From Actinomycetota bacterium (lineage in GTDB: Bacteria; Actinomycetota; Acidimicrobiia; Spongiisociales; UBA5794): DNA of 59,696 bases. Below the pieces are notes generated by a model. The model was not told the origin of the DNA. It was given only the letters and a program-made list of their open reading frames with translations, and did not search any database. The translations under genes and the position numbers were made by a program. The stretch covers positions 1 to 59,696 of the forward strand of contig JASJXX010000006.1 of the NCBI GenBank assembly GCA_030123765.1, in the 5' to 3' direction. Positions 51,158-58,756 of the stretch are shown here, in pieces (the first letter of the stretch is position 1; each line of letters starts with the position of its first letter).

Positions 51158-51643
51158 CTACCGCGCCACCTTCGCGAATCCGCGGTCGTGCCATACAAGC
51201 GGCATGGATCCGTCTTTAGGCAACCCGACGGCGGTGACCTCGCCGAAAATCACCCAGTGGTCGCCGATCTCAGTGCGCTTGACGGTGGCGCACGCGAAGT
51301 ACGCGAACGCAGACGCGAGTACGGGCCCGGCCTCAGGTGACCTTGCATCTTGCCACTTCGTCGAGCCGAAGCGGTCGGCTCCATGGGTCGCGAACAGCAT
51401 GGCCTCGTCCTCCGAGTCCTCCGGCATCATGTTCACGGTGAACCCCGGTGCCTCGAGCATCGCCTCGATCGTTCCGACGACTTTGTCGATGCAGACCAAC
51501 ACGATGGGCGGATCAACGGAGACTGACGTGAACGCGGATACGGTGAGACCGATCGGTCCGTCGGAACTTTTCGCGGTCACGACGGTAACGGTTGTGGCGA
51601 CCTGCGCCATCACATCCTTGAAGTCATTAGCCGATACGGACAT
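51158..51643 (-). CDS. Flavin reductase-like (FMN-binding split barrel) protein
   Basis: 161 aa from ATG 51643; the track extension is not conserved. Flavin-reductase domain: DVMAQVATTVTVVTAKSSDGPIGLTVSAFTSVSVDPPIVLVCIDK near the N-terminus and DHWVIFGEVTAV near the C-terminus are typical of the short-chain flavin reductase/HpaC-like family. It supplies reduced FMN/FAD to a monooxygenase or acts alone. No partner oxygenase is in the window. Convergent with the ATP-grasp-like gene. Confidence 0.85.
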   Translation of the reverse strand: MSVSANDFKDVMAQVATTVTVVTAKSSDGPIGLTVSAFTSVSVDPPIVLVCIDKVVGTIEAMLEAPGFTVNMMPEDSEDEAMLFATHGADRFGSTKWQDARSPEAGPVLASAFAYFACATVKRTEIGDHWVIFGEVTAVGLPKDGSMPLVWHDRGFAKVAR

Positions 51644-51737
51644 CGGAGTCTCTCTTTCAGCATTGGGGCCGTCATCATATGGCCCGCTGTCGCGGCACTT
51701 GACGCACTCGTTTACTGTGAAGCACCCAAGGAGGATC

Positions 51738-52649
51738 ATGACCCGGCATGTGCAGATCGTTGAAGTCGGTCCGAGGGACGGACTCCAGAACGAGTCCCTC
51801 ATCCTGACAACCGACCAGAAGGTTGACATGATCACCCGGCTCGGTGATGCAGGGCTCAGCCGTATCGAGGCGGTGTCGTTCGCGCATCCAGACCTCGTGC
51901 CTCAGATGGCGGATGCCGAAGCGGTCATGGAGTTGCTCCCGGCGCGAGATGACGTCAGCTATATCGGGCTGATCCTCAATTGGCGCGGATGGCGCCGTGC
52001 CCAGGAGACCGGTGTCGACGAGATCAACATGAATGTCTCGGCGTCGAACACTTTCAATCAGGAGAACCAGGGAGCAGGGACGGACGACACGATCGACGTG
52101 CTTGGCCAGATCGTTCGAGATGCCTCGACCGCGGGGCTCCCTGTTACGGCCACCATCGCAACCGCCTGGGGCTGCCCCTTCGAAGGTGAGATGCTGATCG
52201 ATCGGCTGCTGTTCGTAGCGGAGGCTGTCGCCGGCACCGGCGTGCAGGAGATCGTGCTCGCAGACACGATCGGGGTTGCGGACCCCTGGACGGTGACGGA
52301 CCGTATCGGCGCGGTGAAGGAGGTTGTTGGTGGAATCGCGCTGCGAGCCCACTTCCACAACACCCGCAACACAGGGATCGCCAACGCGTACGCTGCGATC
52401 CAGGCGGGAGTTACGACGCTTGACGCGTCGGTCGGAGGCCTCGGAGGCTGCCCGTTCGCCCCGGCTGCGACCGGGAACATACCGACAGACGATCTCATCT
52501 ACATGCTCGACCGGGCGGGGATAACGACAGGCGTCTCGTTGCAGGAGGTGATCGACGTGTCTCGTCACATGGCCGGTCTGGTCGGTAGGTCCCTTGAGGC
52601 GATGCTTCCGAAGGCAGGGCCGTTCCCCGACATTTCAGGCACCGGGTGA
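51738..52649 (+). CDS. HMG-CoA lyase-like protein (DRE-TIM metallolyase)
   Basis: 303 aa from ATG 51738, preceded by AAGGAGGATC. The start reads VQIVEVGPRDGLQNES, the hallmark of hydroxymethylglutaryl-CoA lyases, and VGGLGGCPFAPAATGNIPTDDLIYML carries the conserved G-loop and Cys. ATAWGCPFEGE and the metal-binding HFHNTRNTGIANAYAA are intact. HMG-CoA lyase closes leucine degradation (acetyl-CoA + acetoacetate), though related lyases use other substrates. No leucine-degradation genes are adjacent. Confidence 0.88.
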   Translation: MTRHVQIVEVGPRDGLQNESLILTTDQKVDMITRLGDAGLSRIEAVSFAHPDLVPQMADAEAVMELLPARDDVSYIGLILNWRGWRRAQETGVDEINMNVSASNTFNQENQGAGTDDTIDVLGQIVRDASTAGLPVTATIATAWGCPFEGEMLIDRLLFVAEAVAGTGVQEIVLADTIGVADPWTVTDRIGAVKEVVGGIALRAHFHNTRNTGIANAYAAIQAGVTTLDASVGGLGGCPFAPAATGNIPTDDLIYMLDRAGITTGVSLQEVIDVSRHMAGLVGRSLEAMLPKAGPFPDISGTG

Positions 52650-53435
52650 GAACCACTTCGCGAATGCGGTGGCGACGAGGGCGCCAAGGACAGGGCTGAT
52701 TGACCAGAATCCGGCGACTCCTCCCATGAGTGCGGCCCACATCAGGAATGACCCTGCTGTCTTTCGCGCAAACCCGACACGCAACGGATCGACGTGACCC
52801 GACCCTGAATCCACGGGCGACACGACGGCACGGGGGCGCATCGCTGCCATCATCACGGCGCCCCCAACGGCGGCGAGGATGTAGGCGTTCTGCGTGATAT
52901 CGGCGGTGGCGAGCTCCGAGAGCACGGCACCTGCGACGATGCCTGCGACGAACGAAGCGAGGCCGACGTAGCGGAGCCTGCCTGCCTCAGGACCGGTGAC
53001 GAGCCACATCACCAGCGTGATGGCGACGATCCACAACACGGTTGTCGAACCTGACGCGTATCCCAGCAAGGAGAAGATGGCAACATCGAGCCAGGTGACA
53101 CGGGCGCCTACGGTTCCCGCCACGAGACGGATCGCGACGAGCGCGGCCGCCGCAGCGATTCCCGACGGAAGGATGTAGATCGATGCGGCAAAAGTAAGGA
53201 GCATCGACCAGGCTGCGACCTGAGGCCGGTCCGGATCGAGCTCTCTCCCGGTTGCCCATCCGAGAAATACCACGATGCCCGCGATCGGCGCGTCGAGAAG
53301 TCTCGCGTCGGTGACGAAGGTGAGCCCTGCGTACGTAGCCGTGGCCAGCGCTGTTCCGGCCAGAGCGATGCGGTTCGACCGCAGTTGCGAATCGAATCCC
53401 CTCCCGAGGCCGGTGACGGCGCTGAGCTGTGGCAT
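52635..53435 (-). CDS. Polytopic membrane protein, unknown function
   Basis: 266 aa with about seven to eight TM helices of mainly Ala/Val/Leu and few charged residues inside them. No recognised motif. It overlaps the 3' end of the convergent HMG-CoA-lyase-like gene by 15 bp. A charged linker (about residues 200-225, PRAVVSPVDSGSGHVDP) separates the last two helices. The family is unknown to me; transport or a membrane-shaping role cannot be judged. Confidence 0.65.
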   Translation of the reverse strand: MPQLSAVTGLGRGFDSQLRSNRIALAGTALATATYAGLTFVTDARLLDAPIAGIVVFLGWATGRELDPDRPQVAAWSMLLTFAASIYILPSGIAAAAALVAIRLVAGTVGARVTWLDVAIFSLLGYASGSTTVLWIVAITLVMWLVTGPEAGRLRYVGLASFVAGIVAGAVLSELATADITQNAYILAAVGGAVMMAAMRPRAVVSPVDSGSGHVDPLRVGFARKTAGSFLMWAALMGGVAGFWSISPVLGALVATAFAKWFSPGA

Positions 53436-53689
53436 GGGCCCGACGCTACAACGATCTGAGGAGTGTTGTCATCGTTGTGCGCCACGCTACGACGAGGGAG
53501 AAAAGTTCCTGAACATCGTTGGACATGGAGGTAGGGTGTCTACTGGCAGACGCAAGGATCCGGTTCCGAGCATCACGGGCCGGGTCGAGTTCGGCTGCAT
53601 AGACCAAGGGAGCCATGGGACGCAGAACTGGCAGCAGGAATCCATCTTCGACTCCGCAGTTCCACAGGGAGCGGCATTCGCTCGTTGGC
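53436..53689. other. Intergenic region, no gene seen
   Basis: 254 bp between divergent genes. Short open frames exist on both strands but lack ribosome sites and protein-like composition. It should hold promoters for the membrane protein (minus) and the hydrolase (plus). I cannot place them with confidence. Confidence 0.5.
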
Positions 53690-54844
53690 ATGCTCTTACG
53701 GTTCATCAGCGCCGTTGTCGTGGCGGGGGCCGCACTCCTTCTCCTCGGTGGTTTCTATTTCTCGGGTGAGCTGCGTGAGGGAGCGCTTGAGCCGGCCACG
53801 GCGACGGATCCGGTCTACGATCTCGAGATCACCAAAGTCACGGCTGACAGCGTCGCGATAGTTGCTGCGGTCTCGAGCGGTCAGATCGGTGAACTAGGGG
53901 TCGAAGGAATCGCGTGGGACGGCGGATACCTCCAGGCGACGGAGTTTGTCTCAAGCAGTGAGGGCGACTCGGGGCTCCGGACCGATCTGCGAATCACCGA
54001 CTCAGACGGCACGGTACCTCCCGTGGGCACGGCGGTACGGCTCGATCTGTTCGCGTATCCGGGAGACCCTCAGCAGGCCTTCGGGATCCCTTTTGAGACG
54101 GTCATCTACACCTCGGACGTCGGGAGTTTCCCGGCGTGGTTCATTCCGGGTGGCTCCGATACCTGGGCGATCATCGTCCACGGGAAGGGAGCGGATCTCA
54201 GAGAAGGTCTCCGGATCGTGCCTACGCTGCATGCCCTCGACTTTCCCATCCTGGTCATCCACTACCGAAACGATCCAGGTGTCGCAAGGGACCCGTCCGG
54301 CTATCACCGCTTTGGTGAGACCGAGTGGATCGATCTGGCTGCAGCCGTGAGGTATGCAGAGGAGAGTGGTGCTACCCAGCACCTCCTCGTCGGGTATTCG
54401 ATGGGTGGAGCGATCGTCACGAGCTATCTCACCCAGTCACCGCTGCGAAACCGGACGCGGGGAGCGATCCTCGACTCTCCCGCGTTGAGCTTCGAGGCGA
54501 TCGTTGACTTCCAGGCAGCGCAGACCGAGATCCCCTTCACCTCGATGAAGCTGCCGGGAGTAGTCACCGCGCTCGCGAAACAGATCTCGAGCTGGCGGTT
54601 CGACATCGATTGGGCAGCGACCGATTACCTGGCGAAGTCCAACGAGCTGCACACCCCGATGCTCATCTTCCACGGTACCGGCGACACCTCCGTGCCGTAT
54701 GAAACGAGCGCGGAGATGGCGCGACTCCGCCCGGATATCGTCACTCTTGTGACGACGGAGGCTGACCACACGCGTTCGTGGAACGAGTCGCCCGACGACT
54801 ATCGCCACGCGATCATCGAGTTCCTCGCCACACACCGTGGTTAG
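53690..54844 (+). CDS. Exported alpha/beta hydrolase (acylaminoacyl-peptidase/esterase-like)
   Basis: 384 aa from ATG 53690; an in-frame ATG at 53615 would add a Ser/Arg-rich lead. N-terminal TM or signal (about residues 3-22), then an N-terminal beta domain (about 30-150) and a hydrolase domain (about 155-384): oxyanion VHGKGADLREG, nucleophile elbow GYSMGGAIV (about residue 245), acid in MLIFHGTGDTSVP and His in EADHTRSW. All triad members are visible. Substrate unknown. Overlaps the convergent glycerate kinase by 4 bp. Confidence 0.82.
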   Translation: MLLRFISAVVVAGAALLLLGGFYFSGELREGALEPATATDPVYDLEITKVTADSVAIVAAVSSGQIGELGVEGIAWDGGYLQATEFVSSSEGDSGLRTDLRITDSDGTVPPVGTAVRLDLFAYPGDPQQAFGIPFETVIYTSDVGSFPAWFIPGGSDTWAIIVHGKGADLREGLRIVPTLHALDFPILVIHYRNDPGVARDPSGYHRFGETEWIDLAAAVRYAEESGATQHLLVGYSMGGAIVTSYLTQSPLRNRTRGAILDSPALSFEAIVDFQAAQTEIPFTSMKLPGVVTALAKQISSWRFDIDWAATDYLAKSNELHTPMLIFHGTGDTSVPYETSAEMARLRPDIVTLVTTEADHTRSWNESPDDYRHAIIEFLATHRG

Positions 54845-56091
54845 AACGGTCCCTTCGCCACGAGCCACAGATCAGCGACATTCGTCCCGCTCGGGCCTGT
54901 CACAACGGTCACACCGAGTGCATCAAGTGCCCTGTGGCTGTCGTTGCGGGCGAGCGCGTCCTCAAGGTCGATGCCAAGGTCGTGCGCCCTGGTCGCGGTG
55001 CCACCATCGACGATGGCACCTGCCGCGTCCGTAGGCCCGTCGATGCCGTCCGTGCCGAGCGCAGCGAAGAGGATGTCCCTGCCTTGGAGGTGACGCGCCG
55101 CGGCGAGGGCGGCCTCCTGATTTCGACCACCGAGGCCGTCACCACGGAGAGTGACGGTGGTCTCTCCTGCGGCGACGCCGACCGTGCCGCGAGGTGTCGC
55201 GTCGATCAGCGCGATTGCTGCATCGCGTGCTTCACCTCGGAGATCGGCTCCAAGCATCGACACCTTGAACCCTCGCTTCGTGAGGTAGGCGCCTGCCGAA
55301 TCTGCTGCGATCTCCGGCGATCCGATGACGTGCGAGTCGGGCTTGCGACGCGCCACGACAGGTTCGCTGTGGCGGATCGCGGAGGTAATTGCAGGGGGGA
55401 GGGAGGCGCGCACTCCGTAGGAGTCGATCACCGCGTCCGCTGCTGCTCCCAGCCCGAATCCGATGGTTGGACCGGAGGCGACATGCTCGGGGCCTGCCCC
55501 GACGACGTCGCTGAGCACAAGAGTGATGCTGCGATCGGCGCTGGTCGCGGCCTGTAGCCTGCCGCCCTTGATGCGCGACACTGCTGCTCGAACCTCGTTG
55601 ATGTCGTCGATGGGCATGCCGCTCTCGATGAGGACGCCGTTCATGACGGCGAGATCACCGATCGAGACCGCGTCGACGGGGAGGCTCGCGGTCGCTGATC
55701 CCCCGCCAGAGATCAGGAACAGCACCACATCGGAGGGTGCCGTTCCGGACACGAGACGAAGAAGCGCATCTGCGCACGCGAGGCTGCTTTCGTCCGGAAT
55801 CGGGTGCGAGCCGATGCACATCGCGTAGGGGCATTGCGAATCGGCATCGTTGGTCACGACGAGTCCACGTTCGGCGCGGGTTGCCTCGTAAGCCCCGGTC
55901 GCCATTGCGGGAGCTGCTTTGCCGAGGGCGACGACGACGATGTTATCCGGATCGACGTTCACGAACCGCGAGGGACCGACCTTGAGTGTGCCGCCTTCGT
56001 AAGAGATCGCGCGCACGACCGCGGCGCGTGGGTCGACGGCAACCAACGCGGCGTGGTAGGCGGCGAGAAGGTCATCGTTCGTGGGTTGCAT
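54841..56091 (-). CDS. Glycerate 2-kinase (GckA/MOFRL family)
   Basis: 416 aa from ATG 56091. Family features: VVVALGKAAPAMATGA near residue 60, LFLISGGGSATASLP (about 125), the LSDVVGAGPEHVASGPT segment and a MOFRL domain with GDGLGGRNQEAALAAA and ALGTDGIDGPTDAAGAIVDG (about 310-370). It phosphorylates D-glycerate at C2, linking serine-cycle, glyoxylate or Entner-Doudoroff-like routes to glycolysis. No serine-cycle genes are adjacent. Confidence 0.9.
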   Translation of the reverse strand: MQPTNDDLLAAYHAALVAVDPRAAVVRAISYEGGTLKVGPSRFVNVDPDNIVVVALGKAAPAMATGAYEATRAERGLVVTNDADSQCPYAMCIGSHPIPDESSLACADALLRLVSGTAPSDVVLFLISGGGSATASLPVDAVSIGDLAVMNGVLIESGMPIDDINEVRAAVSRIKGGRLQAATSADRSITLVLSDVVGAGPEHVASGPTIGFGLGAAADAVIDSYGVRASLPPAITSAIRHSEPVVARRKPDSHVIGSPEIAADSAGAYLTKRGFKVSMLGADLRGEARDAAIALIDATPRGTVGVAAGETTVTLRGDGLGGRNQEAALAAARHLQGRDILFAALGTDGIDGPTDAAGAIVDGGTATRAHDLGIDLEDALARNDSHRALDALGVTVVTGPSGTNVADLWLVAKGPF

Positions 56092-56237
56092 GGAACTCCA
56101 CGATACGGTCGTGGGACAGACTGCCGTCAACACTCTGTGAGTCAGGGTGAGCGATCGCCCACCTCCACCGTGACGTGGGGAGAAGGGGGGACACAGCTCC
56201 CCACTACATGCCTAGGGGAGACTCCGCGAGCGACCTC

Positions 56238-57287
56238 CTAGACCAGATCCTGTTCTCTGATCCCGAAGCTGGGATGTCGTAGACGACAGAGCGCGAGCTT
56301 CTCGAGCTGGCGGATACGTTCACGGGTGAGATTGAACTCATCGCCGATCTCCTCGAGTGTGCGAGGAATCCCGTCGTAGAAACCGTACCGCAGCGCAAGT
56401 ATCCGTCCCTCGCGCATCGGCAGCCGCTCGATAGACTTCCGAAGGGAGTTAGCGACGTCAAGTTCCTCCGTGACCTTCACCGGATCAGCAGTGTCCTCAT
56501 CCTCAATGAAGTCCCCGAGCTGCGCCCCGTCCTCCCCAACCGGTTGCTCAAGGGAGACCGTGTCGGCCACGGCGAGCGCGAGCTCAACTTTCGTGACCTC
56601 GACTCCGGCCTCCTCTGCGATCTCTTCAGGCCGCGGATCACGACCGAGTTCAGCCTTCAGCGACGCCTGTGCTGCTCGCACTGCAGCGAGTGTGTCATGG
56701 AGATGTACCGGGATACGCACCGTACGCGACTTGTCCGCGATGGCGCGGGTGATGGCCTGACGAATCCACCAAGTTGCATAGGTCGAGAACTTGAATCCCT
56801 TCCGCCAGTCAAATTTCTCGACCGCACGGATCAATCCGAGGTTGCCTTCCTGGATGAGGTCGAGAAAGTCGATGCCTGAGGTGTTCGCGTATCGCCTGGC
56901 GTTCGCCACGACAAGCCTCAGATTCGCGGTGAGGAACGCATCCTTGGCTTCACCCCCGCGTCTCACTTGCCGTTTCAGAAGAATCTCTTCGCTCTTGGTC
57001 TTGAAATCTCCCGCTTCAAGCCGCTCACGAGCCGACTGTCCTGCCTCGATCTTCTGGGCGTAGTCAACTTCATTCTCAGCAGTGAGCAGTTCGAACTCAC
57101 CGATTGACGTGAGATACTGGCTAACAAGGTCCGTAGTGAGGCGGCCTCGGTCGTCCGTCAACTTGGATCGATCCCGATCCTTGAGAGAGCGATTCAGCGT
57201 GTCGCGGCCCATCCGCTCCTTAGCTTCCTCGCGCTCTCTGACTGCGCGGCTGACGATGGCCTTACGCGGCTTCGGGCCGGTCGTCAT
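56238..57287 (-). CDS. RNA polymerase sigma-70 factor, group 1/2 (SigA/SigB-like)
   Basis: 349 aa. Region 1.2 ([22 protein letters not shown]), a complete region 2 ([40 protein letters not shown], then [17 protein letters not shown]), region 3 and region 4.2 ([30 protein letters not shown]). The long acidic 1.1 region of primary sigma factors is absent; the N-terminus is a short basic segment. It is therefore probably a group 2 factor, such as stationary-phase or stress SigB/HrdB paralogues, though a short primary sigma cannot be excluded. Confidence 0.9.
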   Translation of the reverse strand: MTTGPKPRKAIVSRAVREREEAKERMGRDTLNRSLKDRDRSKLTDDRGRLTTDLVSQYLTSIGEFELLTAENEVDYAQKIEAGQSARERLEAGDFKTKSEEILLKRQVRRGGEAKDAFLTANLRLVVANARRYANTSGIDFLDLIQEGNLGLIRAVEKFDWRKGFKFSTYATWWIRQAITRAIADKSRTVRIPVHLHDTLAAVRAAQASLKAELGRDPRPEEIAEEAGVEVTKVELALAVADTVSLEQPVGEDGAQLGDFIEDEDTADPVKVTEELDVANSLRKSIERLPMREGRILALRYGFYDGIPRTLEEIGDEFNLTRERIRQLEKLALCRLRHPSFGIREQDLV

Positions 57288-57649
57288 CCTGTCTCCTCCA
57301 ACATGTTGACGGTCGTCTCCCAGAGCGGGCGCTCAGGTCGCACCGAAGCTTCGACGGACCTACGCATCGAGAATGTGTACCTCAATATCACACAGCTACC
57401 GGCATTTGTGAACCCTTTTTCTTCCTGGCTCGAAGGTAGGCAGTTCCTGCTGCTACCAGCACGTGTGGAGATTCACGGCGAGCGTTCGCGAACCCGCCGA
57501 AGCCTTGGACAATCCGAAATGTGCAAGGTCGATCTGCTTGACGGAGAGATCGGTCGCGGTACCCCTCCGCACGTGGAAGCCGCTGCCGGGGATCGCGGAA
57601 GTCAGCCGGTTCTCACGCCTGGACGTCGCGTCGTCAGATCTGTCTCCCG

Positions 57650-57681
57650 ATGTGCATCGGGATTTTCGTGCCGATGCACAT
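57650..57681. promoter_or_regulatory. Perfect 11-bp inverted repeat upstream of the Rrf2/nos promoter
   Basis: ATGTGCATCGG (57650-57660), a 10-nt spacer containing TTTTC, and CCGATGCACAT (57671-57681). It can form a stable hairpin or serve as a dimeric regulator site; half-site centre spacing is 21 bp, two helical turns. The -35 box is 45 bp further on. It could act as an FNR/Crp-like or other activator site, or as an attenuator for an upstream transcript. Confidence 0.5.
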
Positions 57682-57725
57682 AGCGCGCGACAACTGACGC
57701 AAGGACAAGGTAGCGGCGGTAGTGG

Positions 57726-57778
57726 GTGACAGACTACGGGACGCAAGCTATAATTACGGAGTCAGGAAATAAGTAACT
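57726..57778 (+). promoter_or_regulatory. Promoter and putative operator of the first Rrf2 gene
   Basis: -35 GTGACA (57726-57731), 17-nt spacer, -10 TATAAT (57749-57754). Six nucleotides later GTCAGGAAATAAGTAACT (57761-57778) covers the expected +1. The same element, at the same distance from the -10, precedes the second Rrf2 gene, so it is probably the operator through which these Rrf2 proteins regulate themselves and nosZ. Confidence 0.75.
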
Positions 57779-57794
57779 TTTCACGTGAGGCCGT

Positions 57795-58241
57795 ATGCGA
57801 CTCGAACTCACCAAGAAGACCGACCTCGCGTTCCAAGCGCTTGAGTTCATCACCGTATCTCGAGACGATAAGGCGACAGGTTCCGATCTGGCCGAGGCGC
57901 TGAGCATCACCACTCAATATCTGCCGCACGTGATGGCTCCGCTCACGAAGGCAGGGTGGGTTGTATCGACGTCTGGCCCGAGAGGTGGATACTCGATCGA
58001 GGCTGACCTTGCGTCCGTGTCTCTGCTCGACCTCGTTGAGGCCGTCGAAGGGCGCTTTGATGACTCTCGGTGTCTCCATCTTGGACCCAAGCACAATGGT
58101 GGCCATCGCTGCGCGCTTCACGATCCGTGGATGCGGGCGCGGTCCGCGCTGCTACGAGAACTCCGGGTAAGCGCGCTCGGTGACATGATCGTGGCCCATC
58201 GTTCGAATACACAACCTGCGGCACCGAAGACCGCAAGCTGA
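57795..58241 (+). CDS. Rrf2-family transcriptional regulator
   Basis: 148 aa from ATG 57795. Winged-helix N-terminus (KKTDLAFQALEFI, then DLAEALSITTQYLPHVMAPLTKAGWVVSTSGPRGGYSI) typical of Rrf2/NsrR/IscR. The cluster region has Cys93 and Cys106 (RCLHLGPKHNGGHRCALHDPW) but not the third, central Cys of NsrR/IscR; His95, His100, His104 and His109 surround them. Asp10 in the position of the NsrR Asp ligand is present. A 2-Cys/His/Asp-ligated Fe-S cluster or a redox thiol sensor is possible. Its place upstream of nosZ suggests NO, N2O or oxygen-related control. Confidence 0.85.
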   Translation: MRLELTKKTDLAFQALEFITVSRDDKATGSDLAEALSITTQYLPHVMAPLTKAGWVVSTSGPRGGYSIEADLASVSLLDLVEAVEGRFDDSRCLHLGPKHNGGHRCALHDPWMRARSALLRELRVSALGDMIVAHRSNTQPAAPKTAS

Positions 58242-58278
58242 CAACCACTCAACAGTGGCGCTATGTTCTCCCATTGGA

Positions 58279-58308
58279 TACTATTACGTAGTCCTAAAGT
58301 CAGTAACT
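58279..58308 (+). promoter_or_regulatory. Promoter -10 and putative operator of the second Rrf2 gene / nosZ
   Basis: -10 TACTAT (58279-58284), then GTCCTAAAGTCAGTAACT (58291-58308). Over the 30 bp from the -10 box, 22 match the first Rrf2 promoter. No good -35 is found at 16-18 bp, so activation or a different -35 contact may be needed. With only 18 bp between the second rrf2 and nosZ, this promoter probably drives both. Confidence 0.65.
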
Positions 58309-58324
58309 CAGACACTACGGGGTT

Positions 58325-58738
58325 GTGGTGCAGCTCGACGTAACACGAAAGTCGGAATTAGCTCTCTGCGCATTGGGCGTGATAGCGAGATCTCGCGACT
58401 CCATGGTGTCGGGCCCCGTAATTGCCTCGGCGCTGTCGATCTCGACTCACTACCTCACCACGGTGATGCGACCGTTGTCACGAGCCGGGTGGGTACGAGC
58501 CTCCACAGGCCCCAACGGTGGCTACCGACTCTCGTCAGACATGGGATGCCACAGCATCCTTGACCTCCTTGAGATTGTCGAGGGGGTCGTGGACCGAGAA
58601 AGCTGTATGCACGGAGACTTCGTGCGTCCGATCCAGGAGCCATGTGCTCTACATGAATCGTGGACCCGGGCGCGTGAAGCTCTATTGGAAGAACTGGCTT
58701 CCGAGAATCTCGCCGAGGTTCTCGGATGCCAGTCCTAA
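58325..58738 (+). CDS. Rrf2-family transcriptional regulator (paralogue)
   Basis: 137 aa from GTG 58325 (a second GTG follows directly). Same fold as the upstream Rrf2 (SELALCALGVIARS, IASALSISTHYLTTVMRPLSRAGWVRASTGPNGGYRLSSD). In the sensor region it has ESCMHGDFVRPIQEPCALHESW, again only two Cys with the same 12-residue spacing, plus an extra Cys15 in helix 1. The Asp ligand position is Ser/Glu here, so its cluster chemistry may differ from its neighbour. Clearly a tandem duplicate. It is most likely cotranscribed with nosZ. Confidence 0.85.
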   Translation: MVQLDVTRKSELALCALGVIARSRDSMVSGPVIASALSISTHYLTTVMRPLSRAGWVRASTGPNGGYRLSSDMGCHSILDLLEIVEGVVDRESCMHGDFVRPIQEPCALHESWTRAREALLEELASENLAEVLGCQS

Positions 58739-58756
58739 AGAAGGAGAATATAGAAC

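Larger units (their letters stand above)
57288..57794. other. 507-bp regulatory region between sigma gene and rrf2-nosZ cluster
   Basis: The track ORF at 57303-57683 has no ribosome site and low-complexity, non-protein-like composition, so I call no gene. The region holds an 11-bp inverted repeat (57650-57681) and a strong sigma-70 promoter for the first Rrf2 gene (57726-57754). The sigma gene's own promoter must also lie here. Confidence 0.7.

Noticed and set aside
53446-53706. 86-aa minus-strand ORF in the gap before the hydrolase
   Set aside because: It overlaps the start of the hydrolase gene and has no ribosome site or recognisable pattern.
57159-57165. Search for a cobalamin riboswitch or other riboswitch near cobT and the nos region
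   Set aside because: No conserved B12-box-like sequence or large structured leader seen near cobT (40178-40260) or in 57288-57794.
57303-57683. 126-aa ORF between the sigma gene and rrf2
   Set aside because: No ribosome site, odd composition, and it overlaps an inverted repeat close to a promoter.
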